Origin: Lunularia cruciata
Taxonomy: Eukaryota > Streptophyta > Marchantiopsida > Lunulariales > Lunulariaceae
Assembly (NCBI GenBank): GCA_948567375.1
Contig: OX419762.1
Span: 36,561,034 to 36,625,033 of the forward strand
Direction: 5' to 3'
DNA: 64,000 nucleotides
Notes under the pieces: generated by a model
The model's input: the letters and a program-made list of their open reading frames with translations, nothing else
What the model was told of the DNA's origin: nothing
Database searches by the model: none
In this document: piece after piece, positions 59,071 through 64,000 of the stretch
Layout of the letters: every line of letters starts with the position of its first letter
Position numbering within the stretch: position 1 is the stretch's first letter
Made by a program: the position numbers and the translations under genes

Positions 59071-59370
59071 AAAGTAGGAGGTGGTAGAAGATTTGGACTT
59101 GTGGGGGATGGAGTGGAGAGAGGTATTGGCACTAAAGGTACAGTAGGTTATATTGGTGCAAGAACTACAAGTACATTTGGTGCTTGAGGACAACATCTAC
59201 TTGGGGTAGTGTAAAAGTAGGAGGCAGTAGAGGATTTGAACTTGTGGGGGATGGAGTGGAGAGAGGTACTGGCACTAAAGGTATAGTAGGTTATACTGGT
59301 GCAAGAACTACAAGTACATTTGGTGCTTGAGGACAACATCTACTTGGGGTAGTGTAAAAGTATGGATCTG
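59071..59370. repeat. 143-bp tandem repeat in the copia B linker
   Basis: Two full units beginning AAAGTAGGAGG at 59071 and at 59214, and the start of a third at 59357, in the linker between integrase and RT. The units are about 93-95% alike by eye. On the coding strand the unit contributes a Thr/Ser/Cys-rich segment. Confidence 0.9.
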
Positions 59371-60610
59371 ATTGAAACTCTGTATCTGTTGGTCCTAAGG
59401 GAGGTAGAAGGTGTGTTGAGAAGGGTCTCCTCATGGAACACAACATCATGAGACACAAAAGCATGTTTGTTGCTTGTGTATTGCACCTTATAACCTTTGC
59501 TTTTGGCATCATAGCCAAGTAGCTTGCACTCCAATGATTGCTCATCAAGCTTGCCTAGTAGCTCCTCTTGAATCTGTGCAAAACATGTAGAGCAAAAAAG
59601 CTAGAAGTAAGAAACATCATGCTCATGCCTTGTCCATAAATCAAATGGAGTTTTCCTTCCAAGATGGATTTGTAGGACATCTATTTTATAAATAAGTAGC
59701 ACACATGACAACTTTGCCCCAATAGGGCTTGAAAAATTTTGCTTCAAATAGCATGCAATGTGCTACATCAAACAAAGTCCTATTTTTGTGTTCAAGAACA
59801 CAAAGAGAAGTTTGCTATAGAGTGTAAATGGTTGTAAGTTTCCACTGAATGCCATGTTGTTGTAGAGAGGATTTGAAGTCACCACTAAGGTACTTGCAAC
59901 CTTTGTCCAACCCTAGAACTTTAATCTTCCTCTTGGGTTGACATTCTGCCCACACACAATATTGCTAAAACATCTCAACATAGTCACTCTTATGTTGCAA
60001 CAGACAAACAATTGCATAAAGGGAAGAATCATCAATCAAGGTCATGAAATACTCAAAGCTAGAAAATCTAGGGTGTGCAATCCGCCCATCAAGATCAGAG
60101 TAGATTGTTCCAAAGGTTTAGTTGCTCTAGACATAGCTAGCTTAGGAAATTTAGTTTGTGCATGTTTATCCAATAGGCAAGTAGAGCAAGTGTGATGTGG
60201 GACATTTCAAAGGTTAAGATCCTTGATAGATCCAATGCTTGTTAGTTGTTTCAATCACAAGGTGCTGATGTGACCCTAGAGGTGGTGCCTGAGAAGTGCA
60301 TTCTTGACCTGAATGGTTAATAATGCACATAAAGATAGAAAAATGGAAAACTTTTTGCATGGTTCAATAAAACACTTGCCTGTGGCAGGCTTGCAATAAG
60401 TATCATGTTCAAGAACCAACAAATCCAATGGATCTATGGACCTGTTGTGTGGAAATCCCATTGAGAGGGAAGTTGTGGAGAAGTAGGTGCTCAGCCAAGT
60501 GAGTCTCAGAATATGATTGTATCAAGCCATGAGTGCTGTAGTTGGGTTATGGTTGACTAATATTGGCAGATCTGAATTTTCTTCTTATCAAGAGATTGTC
60601 AAGATGTACT
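59340..60610 (-). pseudogene. integrase of copia B
   Basis: The C-terminal block at 59340-59534 (Asp-Ala-Lys-Ser-Lys-Gly-Tyr-Lys-Val, then Ser-His-Asp-Val-Val-Phe) is open. The catalytic core is scattered over several frames between 59600 and 60050, and the GAG-pre-integrase segment lies near 60190-60500. The undisturbed sequence near 59415-59440 corresponds to the gypsy insertion site in copia A. Confidence 0.8.
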
Positions 60611-60929
60611 CTTTGAGATGAAAATGGTTGGGCCATTGGATGGCCTTGTTGAGGAGTTTTTGGGTGGTGGTAGTGTCCGGTAAGGTGAGTTCTCCTTTGA
60701 TTTTTGACTTTTGCCTTGCCTTGGATATTGAGGATGTAGAGAAGGCCACTATCCAAATTTTCTGTATATTTTGAGTGGACTGTATGTTTTTTGTTCCAAG
60801 TAGGCATAATTTATTGCATAGAGTTGGCCATGGCTGAATTGTTTCTATCAAAAAAGGTGTAGTTTTGATGTTGTATCATTATTTTGCTTCCATTTTGATC
60901 AAAGTCACTTATAGAGAAAAAATTTCTTG

Positions 60930-62479
60930 TGTAGGAAGGGGATGTAAAAAACTCCTATAAGTACAAAGTTGCTTGTATTGGTATGGGATATGTGCATTGC
61001 TCCACTTCCAAGTATAGGGATAATGGTCTCATCACCCAAGTAAATCTTGTTTGGATGTCTGTTGCTAAAATGTGGGATTGGTGTAAACTCAAGAAATTGG
61101 CGGATATCAAATGAGAGATGGTGGGTTGCACTAGTATCAATATACTAGTGTTGATCTTCTGTTGGCCAGACCAAGGTGCAATCTCTGAACAAAAAGCGTG
61201 GGTACAATAAATGTTTGCATAAAAATTAAGGGTTAACTCCTCCTCAACCTGGTTCTTATTCTGATTGCCTTTGTTCCTGTTGCTGGTTGTGGAAGCCTCA
61301 AAATTATGTGCAAAATTTTTTGTGTTGCTCTTCTTAAGATTGTTCATGCTATAGGCTGCCCAATGTAACAATTTTCCACAAATAGGGAACTTAGATGGAG
61401 GTTTGCCCTTTTCTTTGCCTTTTTTTTCCCACTTGTAAAGTTCTTGTCACAGCTTGTGGAAGGGTTTCTTTTGTTTTTCCAATGTCCTTTTCCTTTGTTA
61501 TGGGTAAACAAGGCATTGCCTTTGGAGCTTCCATATTTCATTTCAGTTTCCTCAAGTAGGAGTGAGGTAACAACCTCATGAAAAGTAATTGTTATGGTAT
61601 TTTGCAGAATTTTAATGCAACCTAAAAATTGTGAAGGCATGGAACAGAGCATAGTGATAGCTTGTTCCTTGTTGGCTTTGTCAACTCCAGCATTACATAA
61701 TTGAATTAGGAGGTTGCAAAAGTGTGTGATGTGTTGGGTGACAAATTTGCCTTGCTTCCATTTTAGGTAAAGAAATTTCTCTTTTAGGTGCATTTTAGTA
61801 AGGACATCTTGAGAGGTGTAGGTGTCTTTCAGCCTTTCCCAAATTTTGTGTGAAGTCTTGCATTCTTGAACATGGTTGAATATGTTCCTCAAACAATAGT
61901 CCCAAAGGATTGCTTGGGAAATGTTATCTCGCTTCTCCCAATCTATAATTGCTTGATTGAGTGTGTCCTATGTTGTCTGTGCTGCAGGTAATGCAATACC
62001 TGCCGCCAAACTAATCATTGCAGTTGCGGCTATTTGGAGTCGAGTAGGAGTGGGAGGCGGTGGCTTGGGGTTGGTGTTGGAGATGATTTCCCAATAGCCC
62101 CCCATGGTTAATTTGTTCTGAGTTGTTGAAGCCCAAGAACTATAGCCAATACCACATCAAATTTCTGCCAGGATGTGGTGTTAATAAGATGAGAGGTCTC
62201 CATGGCTTCTAATGGTAATGAGCCTGCTCGTTTGGCAGGGGTGAGTTTTTCTGGATTCTGGTTAACTCTCAACAATTTCTCAATGCGCGGACTGATAGTT
62301 TGCTCAGGTCCTAAGGGGTCTGTTTTGGCATTTAATGTTGGTAAGTGGCAAAATTTGAAGGTCTCAAAAAAATAGGTATTGTCAATTCCGCGTAGCAGGC
62401 AGGGAATGTTGCAGATGTGCTGGTGCTGATCAGGCGCTGGCAAATCAAAGTGTAAAATTGCTGGTTGGGTGGGATGCAT
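60930..62479 (-). pseudogene. gag and protease start of copia B
   Basis: The gag N-terminal frame is 62108-62479. The UBN2-type central gag domain is at 61344-61892 (Ile-Trp-Glu-Arg-Leu-Lys and Met-His-Leu-Lys-Glu-Lys-Phe blocks). A zinc-knuckle remnant and the start of the protease are near 61190-61390. In another frame near 60930-61180 lies a block ending Leu-Gly-Asp-Glu typical of the copia protease/GAG-pre region. The parts are separated by stops and frameshifts. Confidence 0.82.
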
Positions 62480-62599
62480 GTGTTCTTGGGTGGGAGTGAA
62501 CCTCCGTCCAGGTTCGTTACTGCGGGACGCCTGCAGAAATAAAGAGGTAATTCTAGAATCTGCCAGTCCTATTTTGGCTAGACACTAGCAAATTTGCGA

Positions 62600-62611
62600 T
62601 GATACCATATA
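62600..62611 (-). promoter_or_regulatory. primer-binding site of copia B
   Basis: The plus strand reads TGATACCA at 62600, so the minus strand has TGGTATCA, the start of the initiator tRNA-Met complement used by copia elements. The next bases (TCGC) match the usual GAGC at two of four positions. A second TGATACCA lies at 62887, before the duplicate LTR. Confidence 0.65.
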
Positions 62612-62612
62612 G

Positions 62613-62865
62613 TGCACAGAGGTTGAGGGGAGACTACAATTCATAGGCACAACTCTTTGCTTAGTATTAGAATACAATGTTTGAGCCTTGTGGCTCGATG
62701 TCTGTGCATGTACATGAGTGTTCTGTTCTTGTCATGGAGCGCTCAACTGCGGTAGGCAGTTATTCATTTGGTAACTATGGTAACCTAGTTCTCAGGTCAG
62801 ATAGAACTAGAAATACGGCTAGAGTTATGATACTTAACCCGTTAACTTGTAATCTGGTTCTTACA
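62613..62865 (-). mobile_element. 5' LTR of copia B (inner copy)
   Basis: Lies just outside the primer-binding site. Its right end TTCTTACA matches the fixed end of the LTR at 47245-47480, where the polypurine tract defines the border. A small open frame (62677-62889) crosses it by chance. Confidence 0.8.
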
Positions 62866-62909
62866 ATCAATTCGGATTGCCTTTATTGATACCATATAGG
62901 AAAGTTCAG

Positions 62910-63188
62910 TGCACATAGGTTGAGGGGAGCCTACGGTTCATAGGCACAATTTTTTTTTTAGTATTAGAAAACATTGTTTGAGCCTTGTGGCTCGATGTCT
63001 GTACATGAGTGTTCTGCTCCTGTCATGGAGCGCTCAATTGCTGTAAGCAGTTATTCATTCCGTAACTATGGTAACCTAGTTCTCAGGTTAGATAGAACTA
63101 GAAATAAAGCTATGATACTTAGATATGATACTAGAGTTATGATATATTGACCAGTTATTTTATAATCTAGAGTTATGATACTTTGACA
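62910..63188 (-). mobile_element. duplicate (outer) copy of the copia B LTR
   Basis: Repeats the inner LTR at a period of about 287-297 bp. It is preceded by the same TGATACCATATAG primer-site word plus a 10-bp insertion. Both copies are followed by similar flank (CAATTsGGATTGCs, s = C or G). It has extra copies of a 'tagagttatgatact' word near its right end. Confidence 0.78.
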
Positions 63189-64000
63189 ATTGGGATTGCG
63201 ATTATTGGAACAGATATCGTTTTCATACGGTAACGACTGTGATGGTTGTCAATGGATCCAGAAACTTTCGTACTTCGAATTTGTCGAAGACTGAAATTAT
63301 GGTTAATAATAGAATATAAGATATCCCGTCTGACGTTCGTTTTATGGTGTTATGGTGTTTTACATCTTATGTGTTAACGTGTTTTACGTTATGGTGTTTG
63401 GCCCCTCGTATCCTACAGTCGGTAGACAACATGAGTGGCGTCATGAATCAAGAGATAGGAATAATCGATTGTTCATGTCTGCTGTAGCTAGACTTTCATT
63501 CTCCGCGGCTGAAGACTTTTCACGACTTCGGTCGATCGGTTTGATCTTATCCCTGAGACAAACATTAGTAAAAGTCAAAGAATCCGGACCGTGGCTGTCA
63601 ACACCCTTGGAAATAAATTTCGTTGACTTCATCGTTGTGAGCAAACATCCTTTGAGAGATGTGGATTGGTTTAAAGTTTGTCAGTTGGCAAAAGCCTCGA
63701 CCTATGGCTTTAGGCTTGAATGGAGAGAAAATAAAGAACTCACACAAGTTGACGACGTTGGTGTGCTCGCACAGTGCATGCATTCGCTACCTCAAAACAA
63801 AGTAAGGACTCCAATTTCATTAGTTAAGCCTATTACCTTCAGAGTTTACACTTCATTGCCAGTAAGACTTCGATTTCAACGGATGGGGAGTAATGAATGC
63901 GCCACTGGAGCAAAAAGCTTGCCTAGCATAGGCCTAGCAACCATCGTATTGTGTTTTCCCTTCAACTACTATAACCATTGCTGGTTTTGATCCGGGAAAC
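63189..64000 (+). other. unassigned right end with one candidate exon
   Basis: A plus-strand frame is open from 63352 to 63990 (212 codons), long for non-coding DNA here. After about 100 codons a good splice donor (AAACAAA then GTAAGG) occurs at 63799, and the part before it (about 63478-63798, starting at a Met) is compositionally protein-like. The part after it is less so. I do not recognise the family. It may be an exon of a gene that continues beyond the window, or chance. Confidence 0.3.

Larger units (their letters stand above)
57590..62600 (-). mobile_element. copia element B, RT through gag (3' end deleted)
   Basis: Minus-strand copia element lacking its RNase H and 3' LTR. Order in transcription direction: PBS near 62607-62600, gag 62479-60955, protease, integrase, linker, RT ending at 57590. 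The similarity to A is close in every shared part, so they are one family. Frameshifts and stops throughout. The sense strand reads right to left. Confidence 0.86.

Noticed and set aside
59938-60195. Plus-strand frame inside copia B
   Set aside because: It is the complement of the copia integrase region, which reads on the minus strand.

Overview
The window looks like a nuclear chromosome segment of a land plant. It holds two intron-rich protein genes with GT-AG introns, one tRNA gene, and large decayed Ty3/gypsy and Ty1/copia retrotransposons of plant type. A bryophyte is my best guess. The aquaporin has a selectivity filter (Phe/Ala/Ala/Arg) that I associate with a moss NIP subgroup, and the other gene is an ordinary plant-type inositol pyrophosphate kinase. 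The sequence alone does not fix the species.

Layout. 1-4974: internal part and 3' LTR of a broken Ty3/gypsy chromovirus (copy 1); its 5' LTR lies outside the window. 4975-9686: non-coding DNA with several fold-backs, then the promoter and leader of the first gene. 9687-21607 (+): a complete 30-exon gene for a bifunctional PPIP5K (VIP1/VIH) of 1,090 residues, with an ATP-grasp kinase followed by a histidine-phosphatase-like domain. 21608-37489: about 16 kb without a recognisable protein gene. It holds an intact tRNA-Val(AAC), a decayed inverted relative of it followed by tandem repeats, members of a short dispersed repeat family, a 21-C homopolymer and perfect hairpins. 37490-39474 (-): a complete 5-exon gene for a NIP-type aquaporin (306 residues, two NPA motifs). 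39475-47244: mostly unassigned, including a perfect 28-bp-arm inverted repeat near 42.4 kb. 47245-63188: a nested retrotransposon complex, described next. 63189-64000: unassigned, with one open frame that could be an exon of a gene running off the window.

The complex at 47-63 kb can be read as a series of events. Two minus-strand copia elements, A (left) and B (right), are fused by a deletion, so A's integrase region abuts B's reverse transcriptase region near 57.59 kb. A chromovirus of the same family as the 1-4974 element later inserted into A, between 49521 and 56391. It has a near-perfect 5-bp target duplication, and copia B supplies the matching unoccupied site. The inserted element has an extra LTR preceded by a piece of its own 3' internal end, the mark of a tandem (LTR-internal-LTR-internal-LTR) array that later lost material. 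B's outer LTR is itself tandemly duplicated together with its primer-binding site.

The two protein genes have no obvious functional link. PPIP5K makes and breaks inositol pyrophosphates used in phosphate signalling. The NIP is a membrane channel for small neutral solutes. All retroelement reading frames are broken. Exon borders were placed by eye from frame, GT/AG signals and family resemblance; no search was run.
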